A DNA stretch of 64,000 nucleotides from JAGVGT01 sp963807225 (GCA_963807225.1 CAWEAD010000005.1:124001-188000), one strand, 5' to 3'; shown: positions 43,431 to 51,875, counted from the first letter of the stretch. Numbers and translations are program-made. Notes: generated by a model from the letters alone, not told the origin.

Positions 43431-44035
43431 GCCAAACTCCTCTCACGCTTTAAGGGAAGCGGCTTGCCGGACCTGCCAGGACGGCAGACCCAGCCGCTGC
43501 AAAAACCCATACTATAACTTGTTGCACAACAATTACCAGAGTAATCCGCCGGTTGCCCGGTGACTGACCGGCTCAAAAATCAGGTTGAGCGCTTGGCCGC
43601 TGTCATCTTCCAGAAAAGAGGCTGGAACCGGGGAGGCTGCCCCAGCAAACGGAGCCGTAGCGGGAAGACCTAAAACCATGAGCTGGACAAGATTGACGAT
43701 TCGCCCTGCTGTCAAGGATTTCGTCTTGATCATCGGGTAATCTACACCGGTGTCGGCCCTGGACAAGACTATTCTAGCAAATAAGCCGGCCACCATAAAT
43801 GTTTAATTAAATTCGAAGCGTAAAGCCAGAGACGCCCGGGACAACCATACCGCCGCCCTGGCGCACGCCGTCCGCAGAACGCCGGGGCGAGACCCGACCT
43901 CCTAAAGGACGGTTATTCCAAAAGATATTCCCATTCAGACCGAATTGTGATAAAAAGACTTGCCCGGTGCCCCGGCCCTCTAAAAACGCCGGAAAGGGCC
44001 CGGACCGAACGAAAAATCGAGCTGCCAAGGAGCAC
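43431..44035. other. Divergent intergenic region, rpoH / lepA
   Basis: About 600 bases. Apart from the doubtful 66-codon frame at 43533-43733, I see no coding sequence. Promoters for rpoH and lepA must lie here; I could not fix them. Confidence 0.4.
43533..43733 (-). CDS. Doubtful small secreted protein
   Basis: A 66-codon frame starts at an ATG at 43733. The first part resembles a signal peptide (basic start, hydrophobic VQLMVLGLPATAPFAGAA), with a short polar mature part. No ribosome site is visible and no family is recognised. It may be non-coding. Confidence 0.22.
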   Translation of the reverse strand: MIKTKSLTAGRIVNLVQLMVLGLPATAPFAGAASPVPASFLEDDSGQALNLIFEPVSHRATGGLLW

Positions 44036-45832
44036 ATGGATAACATCAGGAATTTCAGTATCATCGCCCATATTGACCACGGCAAATCAACCCTGGCCGA
44101 CCGCTTTATCCAGAAATGCAAGATGGTCACCGACCGCGAATTCAAAGACCAGCTCTTGGACAGCATGGACATTGAGCGCGAGCGGGGCATCACCATCAAG
44201 AGCCAGACCATCTGCCTGCCCTATACGGCAAAAGACGGCAAGAACTATCTGCTCAACCTGGTCGACACCCCGGGCCACGTCGATTTCAGTTACGAGGTCT
44301 CCCGCGCCCTTGCCGCCTGCGAAGGCGCCTTGCTCCTAATCGATGCCGCCCAGGGGGTCGAAGCCCAGACCCTGGCCAACCTTTACCTGGCCATGGAAAA
44401 CAATCTGGAAGTGATCCCGGTCATCAACAAGATCGATCTGCCGGCCGCCGATCCCGACGCCATCGTCGAGCAGATCAAGCACGACCTGGGTCTCGACGTG
44501 TCTATGATCCAGAAGTGTTCGGCCAAGACCGGCCAGGGAGTAGACGAAGTTCTCGAGGCAGTGGTCAATCTGCTGCCTCCCCCGACGGGCGACCCGAACA
44601 AACCATTGGAGGCTTTGATCTTCGATGCCAATTACGACCCCTACCGCGGCACCATCATTTCCTGCCGGATCTTCCAGGGGAGGGTTAAAGCGGGTGACAC
44701 CATCCTCTTCATGTCCAATAACGCCGCCTACAAAGTCGAGGAGGTCGGGCTCTTCCATCTGACCCGCGCCCCCCAGAAGGAATTGCAGGCCGGCCAGGTC
44801 GGCTATATCCTGGCCGGAGTCAAAACAGTCAACGATACCAGACCCGGCGACACCATCACCCTGAAGAACGCGCCCTGCGCCAAAGCGTTGCCCGGCTTCC
44901 GGGAGGTGCAACCGGTGGTTTTCTCCTCGCTCTACCCAATTTCCACCGACGATTACGAAGATCTGGCCACCGCCCTGGATAAATTGAAGCTCAATGACGC
45001 CGCTCTCTCTTTCCAAAAGGACACCTCGGCCGCCCTCGGCTTCGGTTTTCGCTGCGGCTTCTTGGGGCTGCTCCACCTGGAAGTGGTCCAGGAGCGACTG
45101 GAAAGGGAATTCGACATCCCGCTGATCCTCACCGTACCTACGGTCAGTTATCATTTCTTCCTGCAGGACGGCAGCATGCTGGAGGTTGACAACCCGGCCC
45201 ACTTCCCCGACCCGTCGCGGATCGAGCGTACCGAGGAACCATTCATCAAGGCATCCATTCTCATCCCGGAGCGTTACATGGGGGTCCTAATGACTCTGTG
45301 CATGGAGCGGCGGGGCGAGAACACCAGCTATCATTACCCCACGCCGGGACGAATTGAATTCGTCTGTGAGCTACCCCTGGCCGAAGTAATCTACGATTTC
45401 TACGACCGGCTGAAATCGGTAACCCAGGGCTACGGCTCCTTCGACTACGAAATAATTGATTATCGGCCCAGCGATCTTGTAAAATTGGACATCATGGTCA
45501 ACGGCGAGAAGGTTGACGCCCTCTCGCAGCTGGCCCACCGCAGTAAGGCCAGGGAGCGTGGCCTGCACGCCTGCGCGCAACTGAAAGAGGAGATTCCCCG
45601 GCAGATGTTCAAGATCGCTATACAGGCGGCCATCGGCGGCAACATCGTGGCTCGGGAGACCATCTCGGCCCTGCGCAAGGATGTCACCGCCAAATGTTAC
45701 GGCGGCGACATCTCCCGAAAGCGCAAGCTGTTGGAGAAGCAGAAGGCCGGCAAGAAACGGATGAAGACCGTCGGTAACGTAGACATCCCCCAGAGCGCCT
45801 TCCTGGCGGTGTTGAAATCGGATCAGTCATGA
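44036..45832 (+). CDS. lepA: Elongation factor 4 (LepA)
   Basis: LepA is a ribosome-associated translational GTPase. The 598-residue protein has the G motifs AHIDHGKST, DTPGHVDF and NKIDLPAADPD, then the EF-G-like domains and the LepA-specific C-terminal domain (YGGDISRKRKLLEKQKAGKK, GNVDIPQSAFLAVLK). I place the start at the ATG 44036, with AAGGAG upstream; the open frame extends to 43967 without support. Its stop overlaps a possible ATG for the next gene. Confidence 0.96.
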   Translation: MDNIRNFSIIAHIDHGKSTLADRFIQKCKMVTDREFKDQLLDSMDIERERGITIKSQTICLPYTAKDGKNYLLNLVDTPGHVDFSYEVSRALAACEGALLLIDAAQGVEAQTLANLYLAMENNLEVIPVINKIDLPAADPDAIVEQIKHDLGLDVSMIQKCSAKTGQGVDEVLEAVVNLLPPPTGDPNKPLEALIFDANYDPYRGTIISCRIFQGRVKAGDTILFMSNNAAYKVEEVGLFHLTRAPQKELQAGQVGYILAGVKTVNDTRPGDTITLKNAPCAKALPGFREVQPVVFSSLYPISTDDYEDLATALDKLKLNDAALSFQKDTSAALGFGFRCGFLGLLHLEVVQERLEREFDIPLILTVPTVSYHFFLQDGSMLEVDNPAHFPDPSRIERTEEPFIKASILIPERYMGVLMTLCMERRGENTSYHYPTPGRIEFVCELPLAEVIYDFYDRLKSVTQGYGSFDYEIIDYRPSDLVKLDIMVNGEKVDALSQLAHRSKARERGLHACAQLKEEIPRQMFKIAIQAAIGGNIVARETISALRKDVTAKCYGGDISRKRKLLEKQKAGKKRMKTVGNVDIPQSAFLAVLKSDQS

Positions 45833-45855
45833 GCAAACAGAAAAGGAGTGGAAAG

Positions 45856-46146
45856 ATGACCGGAATAATGAGGAACTTGGTCCTGGCCGGCGGAGTCGCC
45901 ATCCTGCTTTGGGTGCCCTCGGCCCGGGCCGAAAAGACTTGCGTCGAGAAGATTCAGGACAAATGCACCACCTGTCACTATCCAACCAGGATCTGCTTGA
46001 AGATCGGCAAAAATAGCCTGCGGGATTGGGAGGTGACGGTCAAGCGCATGCTGCGCTATGGCCTGCAACTTCCGGATGGCAAAATGGACGAGATGCTCGA
46101 TTGCCTGGAGGGGCTGGAAAAAGACAGCGGGAATCTCTGCCAGTAA
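45856..46146 (+). CDS. Small periplasmic mono-haem cytochrome c
   Basis: The 96-residue protein has a signal peptide (RNLVLAGGVAILLWVPSARA) and one haem site, CTTCH, in the sequence QDKCTTCHYPTRIC. After it comes a helical region (DWEVTVKRMLRYGLQLP) with Met residues that could give the sixth ligand. Two further Cys pairs could form disulfides. AAAGGAG precedes the ATG at 45856; an in-frame ATG at 45829 overlaps the lepA stop. I do not recognise a named family. Confidence 0.8.
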   Translation: MTGIMRNLVLAGGVAILLWVPSARAEKTCVEKIQDKCTTCHYPTRICLKIGKNSLRDWEVTVKRMLRYGLQLPDGKMDEMLDCLEGLEKDSGNLCQ

Positions 46147-46158
46147 GCCCGATCGAGC

Positions 46159-46446
46159 TTACTGGATCAGGTTAAAGGCTCGACAGGCCTTATCGGAGGC
46201 GACCTTGCCTTTGCGATCCATAATATCGGCAATCTCGGTTTGGGTGAGGATCGGCTGGCCCTGGTAGATTACATAGACCAGACAATCGCCGCAAACATTG
46301 AGAGCGCTCCGGTAATCATCGAAGGAGCCAACCACTTCCCAGCACGGCTTGGCACCGGCCACAGCCATCTTCCAGACCTGACACTGACCCTGTTTGCCGC
46401 AGCCGATGACTTCCCAGCATTTCGGTACCCCTTGAGCCTTACTCAT
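46159..46446 (-). CDS. Two-CW domain small Cys-rich protein
   Basis: The 95-residue cytoplasmic protein has the pattern KCWEVIGCGKQGQC ... PCWEVVGS ... CGDCLVY, with two CW pairs and eight Cys in all. This matches the two-CW class of small proteins common in sulfate reducers and related bacteria, of unknown function and probably metal-binding. It is convergent with the cytochrome gene and runs with the engB-hisG-hisI side. No signal peptide is visible. Confidence 0.78.
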   Translation of the reverse strand: MSKAQGVPKCWEVIGCGKQGQCQVWKMAVAGAKPCWEVVGSFDDYRSALNVCGDCLVYVIYQGQPILTQTEIADIMDRKGKVASDKACRAFNLIQ

Positions 46447-46546
46447 CTCTGACCTCCCGTCAAAGAGTGAACTTTGCGGCCAAGCCGCCCGGTACCCCCC
46501 TTTTTACCCCTCGAAAGCAGTAACTATACTGCCGGAAATACTCAGG

Positions 46547-47164
46547 TCAAGAATTATCGAGATACCGGTCCAGAGCCGTGAGCAATTGGGGGAAACCCTC
46601 CCCGCTTTTGGCCGAGAAGATGACCCTCTCGCTTGGGGCTACGTTGAAGCCGGCGTCAAGAATCCGGGCCTGCTTAGCCTGCTCGTTACGGGATAGTTTA
46701 TCGGATTTGGTATAGACCAGAAGCAGGGGACGACGCTGCTCCTGGAGCCAGGCGATGAGTTCGCGATCCTGCCCCTTCGCTTCGTGGCGCAGATCGACGA
46801 TCACCACCACGCAACGCAGAGTTTCCCGTTTCTCCAGGTAGCTGGTGATCATCCCCTGCCAGTCATTCAACACCCGGCGGGGCACCTTGGCATAGCCGTA
46901 GCCGGGTAAATCGACCAGATATAGAGCCTCGGCGGCCAGAAAGTAGTTAAGACTCTGGGTCTTGCCGGGCCGGGCGCTGACCTTAACCAACCCGCGCCGA
47001 TTGACCAGCCGATTGATCAGACTCGACTTACCGACATTGGAGCGACCGGCGAAGGCAATTTCCGGATAATCCGGCGCCGGCAGCTGGCTGTTGTTGAAAG
47101 CGCTGGTGACAAAGACGGCCTGGCAGTTACCGGTGGCAAAGAGACTGGTGGCGGATGCGGTCAC
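46547..47164 (-). CDS. engB: Ribosome biogenesis GTPase EngB (YihA/YsxC)
   Basis: EngB is an essential GTPase for large ribosomal subunit assembly. The 205-residue protein has the G motifs GRSNVGKSSLINRLVN, the Thr-containing ARPGKTQSLNYF, LVDLPGYGYAKV and TKSDKL. The start is GTG at 47164, 13 bases after hisG ends, so it is probably in the same operon. Confidence 0.95.
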   Translation of the reverse strand: MTASATSLFATGNCQAVFVTSAFNNSQLPAPDYPEIAFAGRSNVGKSSLINRLVNRRGLVKVSARPGKTQSLNYFLAAEALYLVDLPGYGYAKVPRRVLNDWQGMITSYLEKRETLRCVVVIVDLRHEAKGQDRELIAWLQEQRRPLLLVYTKSDKLSRNEQAKQARILDAGFNVAPSERVIFSAKSGEGFPQLLTALDRYLDNS

Positions 47165-47177
47165 GTAGGCTCACACA

Positions 47178-48050
47178 TCAGAGAACTTTGTTGAGTGAAT
47201 ACTCGATGATACCCTCGGCCCCGGCCTTGAGCAGCTTGGGGATCAGATCGCGAACCTGGTGCTCGGAGATCACCGTTTCCACCGAATACCACTTCTGGTG
47301 ATAGAGGTGAGCGATGGTCGGAGCGTTCATGCTGGGCAGGATGGCGATCAGATTGTCTAGTTTTTCCTCGGGCACATTCATCTTCAGGCCGACGATCTTG
47401 TCGGCCCGCAGAGCGCTCTGCAGCAGCATGGCGATGTTCTGGATCTTCTCCCGCTTCCAGGGATCTTCCCAGGCCGACCGGTTGGCGATGAGCTGGGTAT
47501 TGGAGGTCATCATCTCGTGGATGATCCGCAATCCGTGAGCCCGGATGGTGCTTTCGGTCTCGGTTACTTCGACGATGGCGTCGGCCAGACCTGAAACCAC
47601 CTTGGCCTCGGTGGCACCCCAGGAGAATTCGATCTCAACCTTGATGTTGCGCTCGGCGAAAAAACGCTGGGTGTAGTTTACCAGTTCGGTGGAAATCTTC
47701 TTGCCGTCGAGATCTTCCAGGGTCCGAATCTCAGAGTCGCCGGGCACGGCGACGACCCAGCGGGTCGGTTTCTTGCTGACCTTGGAGTAGATCAGATCCT
47801 CGACCACGACCACGTCGGAATTATTTTCCATGGTCCAGTCTCGGCCGGTGATGCCGGCATCCAGGACGCCTTGCTCGACATAACGGCTCATCTCCTGAGG
47901 ACGGCAAATCGAGCAGGAAAGCTCTTTGTCGTCTACCTCCGGGAAATAGTTGCGGGAAGAGAGCTTGATGCGCCAGCCCGATTTCTCGAAGAGTTCGATG
48001 GTGGCTTTTTCCAGGCTGCCTTTAGGCAGGCCGATTTTCAGTACGTTCAT
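47178..48050 (-). CDS. hisG: ATP phosphoribosyltransferase, long form
   Basis: HisG starts histidine synthesis by joining ATP and PRPP. The 290-residue length is that of the long form, with its own C-terminal ACT-like regulatory domain (about residues 215-290), so no HisZ is needed. Motifs: LKIGLPKGSLEKATIELFEK at the start and GLADAIVEVTETESTIRAHG in the catalytic domain. It overlaps hisI by four bases. Confidence 0.95.
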   Translation of the reverse strand: MNVLKIGLPKGSLEKATIELFEKSGWRIKLSSRNYFPEVDDKELSCSICRPQEMSRYVEQGVLDAGITGRDWTMENNSDVVVVEDLIYSKVSKKPTRWVVAVPGDSEIRTLEDLDGKKISTELVNYTQRFFAERNIKVEIEFSWGATEAKVVSGLADAIVEVTETESTIRAHGLRIIHEMMTSNTQLIANRSAWEDPWKREKIQNIAMLLQSALRADKIVGLKMNVPEEKLDNLIAILPSMNAPTIAHLYHQKWYSVETVISEHQVRDLIPKLLKAGAEGIIEYSLNKVL

Positions 48051-48427
48051 TTTTTGTATACCTCCCGGGGATCAAAAACCGGTTGCCCCGTAATCTTGAA
48101 AGAACCCTCATCCACCCGACGGAAGAAGCAACTGGCATAGCCCTTGTGACAGGCGGCACCCCCCAGCTGCTCGACCTTGAAAACCACGGTGTCGGCATCA
48201 CAATCGACCAGGATTTCCTTGATCAGCTGGACGTGGCCCGAGCTCTCACCCTTGAGCCAGAGCTGATTCCGTGAGCGGCTCCAATAGTGGGCCTTACCGG
48301 TTTCCAAAGTTTTGTTCCAGGAAGCCTCATTGATATAGGCCAGCATCAGGACCTCACCGGTCCGATAATCCTGGGCGATGGCGGGTAAGAGGCCGCCGCC
48401 CTTGTCGAAATTAAGACTGTCACTCAT
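48047..48427 (-). CDS. hisI: Phosphoribosyl-AMP cyclohydrolase
   Basis: HisI opens the adenine ring of PR-AMP in histidine synthesis. The 126-residue protein has AIAQDYRTGEVLMLAYINEA, YWSRSRNQLWLKGESSGH and the metal-binding DCDADT and GGAACHKGYASCFFR. The phosphoribosyl-ATP pyrophosphatase domain (HisE) is not fused. I chose the ATG at 48427; the open frame runs to 48490 but overlaps the upstream small gene. It ends within hisG's first codons. Confidence 0.94.
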   Translation of the reverse strand: MSDSLNFDKGGGLLPAIAQDYRTGEVLMLAYINEASWNKTLETGKAHYWSRSRNQLWLKGESSGHVQLIKEILVDCDADTVVFKVEQLGGAACHKGYASCFFRRVDEGSFKITGQPVFDPREVYKK

Positions 48428-48605
48428 CGCCGGATTCGTCCTTGGCGTACTCGCCATCGCCCTCGGCCCGATCTCGACGCTGCCTCTCACGGGTCAAGAA
48501 ATTAATAATGCAGGCCCCCCGGAACTGGCAGTACTCTTCCAAGTGTTCACAGATGGCGGTTTCGCTCTCCATTTTCTTTTTGTATTTGTCGCAGGTCAGT
48601 TCCAT
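48420..48605 (-). CDS. 61-residue Cys-containing protein overlapping hisI
   Basis: The frame starts MELTCDKYKKKME and has four Cys (about residues 5, 19, 26 and 32), in TAICEHLEEYCQFRGAC, followed by a very charged C-terminal tail. The spacing suggests a metal or FeS site. Its end overlaps the hisI start by eight bases, as in coupled genes. It resembles small Cys-rich proteins found beside his and ribosome genes in Desulfobacterota, but I cannot name it. Confidence 0.6.
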   Translation of the reverse strand: MELTCDKYKKKMESETAICEHLEEYCQFRGACIINFLTRERQRRDRAEGDGEYAKDESGDE

Positions 48606-49128
48606 CCGCTCTTCCCGGCCGGGAAAAAATTACGCCGCCGAACAAGCCCGGCGGCAAAGTGCCTGAAATTATGCCCATCAGGGGCTTATGTCAAGCCCTA
48701 ATCAGCCGGCTAGATTAATCTTAACTCGACATAACCGCAAGATATTCCAATTTAAAACATATAGCGGCACTTAATGAAACTCGGCACAAAAGCTACTAGG
48801 CTCCCACTTCTGCGGGAGTGGCGCCTACTTTTCGCAAGGTCATTCCCGTGAAAGCGGGGAATCCCGCGCCCAGAGGCGACCGAAGCTCGAGATGACAGGA
48901 AAAGCTGAGTATTCTATATTCTATGGAAGCACTAAACCTGATAGATATCCCTCCGCCGACCAAAACCGGCCGCCCCGTTCCGTTTATCTCTTTGCATGCC
49001 TTCAAGCCCTATTGGTACAGATAAAAGAACCGGGGCGATTTAAACGCAATCACAGACCTGACCTTGCAAAAATCACGAACAACATTATTTTGTCTACCAC
49101 TGTGGTAAAACCGGGTATCCTGGCCACC
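48606..49128. other. Intergenic region with repeat sequences
   Basis: About 520 bases without a convincing gene. It holds a GGC...GCC hairpin near 48800-48823 and a dispersed-type repeat at 48839-48896. The stretch 48700-48780 is AT-rich. Confidence 0.45.
48839..48896. repeat. Short dispersed palindromic repeat (GTCATTCCCG type)
   Basis: The sequence opens GTCATTCCCGTGAAAGCGGGG and closes GAGATGAC, so its ends are inverted. The inner TCCCG/CGGGGA pair forms a small hairpin. Sequences of this form are common dispersed intergenic repeats in many proteobacterial genomes. Only one copy lies in the window, so the call rests on recognition of the type. Confidence 0.5.
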
Positions 49129-49377
49129 ATGATTGAACGAATCCGACTTTTTCTGACCCAGATGACCTGGCCGCCTTTGGTGCTGGCAGCCCTGCTGATG
49201 GGTCTGGCGCCCTTTGTACCTGAGCCTCATCTGGTGGAAAAGGTCCGGCTGCTGCTGGCCGGCAGACTGGTCCGGCAGATGGATATTTTCGACCTCGGCT
49301 TCCACCTGCTGCCGACCATGTTGCTGGTCGCCAAATTTTTCGCGGACCGTTCCACCAAGCCGGACCAGCAGTCATGA
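49129..49377 (+). CDS. Small inner-membrane protein, 82 residues
   Basis: The product has two hydrophobic segments (PLVLAALLMGLAPFVP and FHLLPTMLLVAKFF) joined by a charged loop containing HLVEKVRLLLAG. The APFVPEPHLVEK pattern is that of a small family of membrane proteins in anaerobes that is sometimes labelled RND-transporter-associated; no function is established that I know of. The open frame runs upstream to 48892, over the repeat, which argues for the internal ATG at 49129. Confidence 0.6.
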   Translation: MIERIRLFLTQMTWPPLVLAALLMGLAPFVPEPHLVEKVRLLLAGRLVRQMDIFDLGFHLLPTMLLVAKFFADRSTKPDQQS

Positions 49378-49516
49378 GCCATGATTATCGGCTGAAGCCA
49401 CTGGTTTGAGGCACAAAGGCAGATCGCGCCGAAATTAAGATCAACATGAAACTCAAGTCTTCGCCTGAAGACTGGTTTTCATCCAAATCCCCCAATCGGG
49501 ACAACAAGGAGTTTCT

Positions 49517-50017
49517 ATGCAACCAGTCCAGCTCGGTGACAAGGTCACCATAAACTTCGAAGGCAAACTAGAAAACGGCGAAGTCTTCGAATCATCATCC
49601 GATACCGGCCCAATCTCCTTCACTCTAGGCGACGGCAGCGTCATGCCGGCCTTCGAGGCGGCAGTGATCGGCATGCAGCCTGGCGAGACCAAGATCATCA
49701 AGATCAAACCGGAGAACGGCTACGGCCTGCACATCCCGGAAATGGTCCACAAGGTGAACCGCGACGCCGTCAACCCCGACTGTGAGATAACCCTCGGCAT
49801 GGTAATCGCCCTGAATATGGAGGTGGAGGGGCAAATGCAGAAGGTCCCGGCCACCATCACCGCCCTAGAAGGTGATCAAGTCACCGTCGATTTCAATCAT
49901 CCCCTGGCCGGCCAGGAGCTGCTCTACAAGATCACCCTGGAGTCCATCGCTCAACCGGACGACCAGACCGGTTGCGGTTGCGCATCCGAATCCGGCGACG
50001 GTTGTGGACACTGCTGA
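49517..50017 (+). CDS. FKBP-type peptidyl-prolyl isomerase, SlyD-like
   Basis: The 166-residue protein has the SlyD arrangement: FKBP half (VTINFEGKLENGEVFESS), an inserted flap domain (about residues 70-125), the second FKBP piece (TVDFNHPLAGQELLYKI), and a metal-binding tail rich in Cys (GCGCASESGDGCGHC). In SlyD the tail binds nickel and aids hydrogenase assembly, so a link to the hydrogenase at 2-14 kb is possible. AAGGAG precedes the ATG. Its end overlaps thiD. Confidence 0.9.
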   Translation: MQPVQLGDKVTINFEGKLENGEVFESSSDTGPISFTLGDGSVMPAFEAAVIGMQPGETKIIKIKPENGYGLHIPEMVHKVNRDAVNPDCEITLGMVIALNMEVEGQMQKVPATITALEGDQVTVDFNHPLAGQELLYKITLESIAQPDDQTGCGCASESGDGCGHC

Positions 50018-50837
50018 ACACCTCGTTATCCTGACCATCGCCGGCTCCGACCCCTCGGGCGGCGCCGGCATCCAGGCCGACCTCAAGACCTTCGCCACCC
50101 TCAAGGTTTACGGTGCGGCGGCCATCACCTGTCTGACCGTACAGAACACCACCGGGGTTTTCGCCGTAAACCCGGTAGATCCGCAAGTGGTAGGCGCTCA
50201 GGTCGCCCGGGTTCTGAACGACCTGCCGGTCAGCCATATCAAACTGGGCATGCTGGGCAATCGGGATATAGTCCAAGCGGTGGGGAAAGTTCTGGCCGGT
50301 TTCAAGGGCGAGGTGGTCTGCGACCCGATTCTGCGCTCATCTTCCGGCAAACCTCTGCTGGAAGATAAAGCCCTGGCCGACTTCCAACTGGAGATCATGG
50401 CCCGGACCACCGCCCTCACCCCCAACTTCAATGAGTTCCAGATTCTGACCGGGATCAGCACCGACGATGAGCAAGAGATCGAAGCCGCCGTCAGGCTGGT
50501 CTTCAAGGAATACCCCAGATTGACCGCCCTGGTTCTGAAGGGTGGCCACCGCCGGGAAGATGCCGCTGAAATAGTCGATACCCTTTTCCTGCGAAACGCC
50601 GGAGAGATCAACCAGATCGAGTCCCGCCGCCCCCGGATCAAAACCACCAACACCCACGGCACCGGCTGCACCTTCGCCTCGGCCCTGGCCGCCGGCCACC
50701 AGAAGACTGGCTCCTGGGAGGAGTCCTTCCACCTGGCCTGCAACTACCTCGACCAGCTGCTGCGCGCCAGCGCCAAGGTCAAACTGGGCCAGGGAAGCGG
50801 CCCATTAATGCATCATCTTTATAAAGATAACAAATAG
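50004..50837 (+). CDS. thiD: Hydroxymethylpyrimidine/phosphomethylpyrimidine kinase
   Basis: ThiD phosphorylates HMP and HMP-P for thiamine synthesis. The protein has TIAGSDPSGGAGIQADLKTF, TCLTVQNTTGVF, VVCDPILRSSSGKPLL, TPNFNEFQIL and the catalytic TTNTHGTGCTFASALAA. The start is taken as the GTG at 50004, overlapping the SlyD-like gene by 14 bases and giving 277 residues. The frame is open further upstream in the shadow of that gene. Confidence 0.93.
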   Translation: MDTAEHLVILTIAGSDPSGGAGIQADLKTFATLKVYGAAAITCLTVQNTTGVFAVNPVDPQVVGAQVARVLNDLPVSHIKLGMLGNRDIVQAVGKVLAGFKGEVVCDPILRSSSGKPLLEDKALADFQLEIMARTTALTPNFNEFQILTGISTDDEQEIEAAVRLVFKEYPRLTALVLKGGHRREDAAEIVDTLFLRNAGEINQIESRRPRIKTTNTHGTGCTFASALAAGHQKTGSWEESFHLACNYLDQLLRASAKVKLGQGSGPLMHHLYKDNK

Positions 50838-50874
50838 AACATCTTTTTTACCGGTGACAGCGTGAGAGAAGGAA

Positions 50875-50953
50875 CAGATTGCTTCGTCGCAAAGCTCCTC
50901 GCAATGACGCCACGCCTCACCTGATCAGTCCTGGCGAGCGGAGCGAGACAATC
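50875..50953. repeat. Dispersed repeat (GATTGCTTCGTCGC type)
   Basis: CAGATTGCTTCGTCGC, AGCTCCTCGCAATGACG and, further on, GGCGAGCGGAGCGAGACAATC are familiar pieces of a short intergenic repeat found in many bacterial genomes. ATTGC/GCAAT close a hairpin. Only one copy is in the window. Confidence 0.5.
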
Positions 50954-50983
50954 ATCCATTAAAATGCAGCTCCAGCCAGAGGC

Positions 50984-51092
50984 AAATCAGGCCCGAGAGT
51001 GCCGAAGATGCAAGGAAGAACGCCTTCCGCTATACAGACAGTATGCGGAAAGCGCGATGACGCCGGAGATTCGGTGCTCTCGGGCCTGATTT
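50984..51092. repeat. 109-bp nested palindrome (possible MITE-like element)
   Basis: The outer arms at 50984-51006 and 51070-51092 match in 21 of 23 positions as an inverted repeat. Inside, 51021-51035 and 51041-51054 form a second hairpin, so the whole can fold into a long stem with an inner stem. The right end overlaps the stop of the zinc-ribbon gene. It may end transcription from both sides, or be a small non-autonomous mobile element. Confidence 0.7.
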
Positions 51093-51309
51093 ACATCATA
51101 CGGACTCGGCCGCAGTCGGGACAGATCCAGGTGGGCCCGTTGCTCATCCCCCACTTGTTCTCGTTGAAGCAGACGTCGCAGATCTGGAAACCGCAGATGC
51201 AATTCCAGCAAAAAGGCAAAACCTTCCTGCAGCAATGACACTGAAAATTCTTCCCGCCCCGTCGCCGTCGGGAATATGATTTTTCCTTCTCTTCTTTCAT
51301 CTCGTTCAT
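51091..51309 (-). CDS. Small zinc-ribbon-like Cys-rich protein
   Basis: The 72-residue product has a very basic start (KSYSRRRRGGKNF) and ten Cys in close spacing: CHCC, CWNCIC, CDVC and CPDC. This indicates two or more zinc sites. The ICDVCFNENKWGM and WICPDCGRVR pieces are protein-like and conserved in style, so it is probably real. The start is one of the ATGs at 51309 or 51300. It could bind nucleic acid; the function is unknown. Confidence 0.65.
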   Translation of the reverse strand: MNEMKEEKEKSYSRRRRGGKNFQCHCCRKVLPFCWNCICGFQICDVCFNENKWGMSNGPTWICPDCGRVRMM

Positions 51310-51356
51310 TTTATTAAAATAAGTCCTTTCACAACCAATACCGAAAAATTTTCCTA

Positions 51357-51724
51357 TCAACTCCCCAGCGCCGCACCCACCAATTCTCCCAGCCAACCCA
51401 GCCCGACCAACACCGCCCAGAACCCCAAGGCCATGGCGGTGGCTCTCCCCCCTTTTTCCAACCTCGGGAACGGATGAAATAGACTGGCAGGCCGATCAAC
51501 GCCACCGCCACTACCGCCAGGTTCTGGACCACTCCGGTCGAAAACTTCCGTTGCTCCTTGTCGAGGTAATACCACCAGTAGAGCGGCACCAGCGACAGCA
51601 AACTTTCCACCAACTCGAACTTGCCGAAGGGCTCGACATGGCCGGTCAGGGCCGCCTCCAGCACCGCCCCGCCAAAGGCGATCAGGGCCAGCAAGCCCAG
51701 TGTGTACAGTTTTTTATCTTTCAC
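51357..51724 (-). CDS. Small membrane protein, reading frame broken at an A5-G6 run
   Basis: From a GTG at 51724 the frame encodes KKLYTLGLLALIAFGGAVLE, SLLSLVPLYWWYYLDKEQRK and VVAVALIGLPVYFIRSRGW, i.e. three membrane helices. It then turns into Trp/Arg-rich nonsense. The -1 frame takes up at the same point and reads GGRATAMALGFWAVLVGLGW and ELVGAALGS, a fourth helix with a clean stop at 51357. The switch lies at TGG-AAA-AAG-GGG-GG near 51450. One missing base (sequence error or mutation) or -1 slippage would explain it. I do not recognise the family. Confidence 0.6.
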
Positions 51725-51875
51725 CGTCCCCCCTTTGCCATCGCTTTCCCGCAGCATACCGGGCTCTTTATTTTTAGCAAGACTGCCCACCAATTGACTG
51801 GGGGGACACGCCTGTAATATCATGCAGCAACATCTTCGCAGTTCTTCATCAATCCTTGTTTCCCCGAGAATAGCA

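Noticed and set aside
44336..45202. 288-codon minus-strand open frame
   Set aside because: Antisense to lepA, with repetitive Gly/Val/Asp composition typical of shadows.
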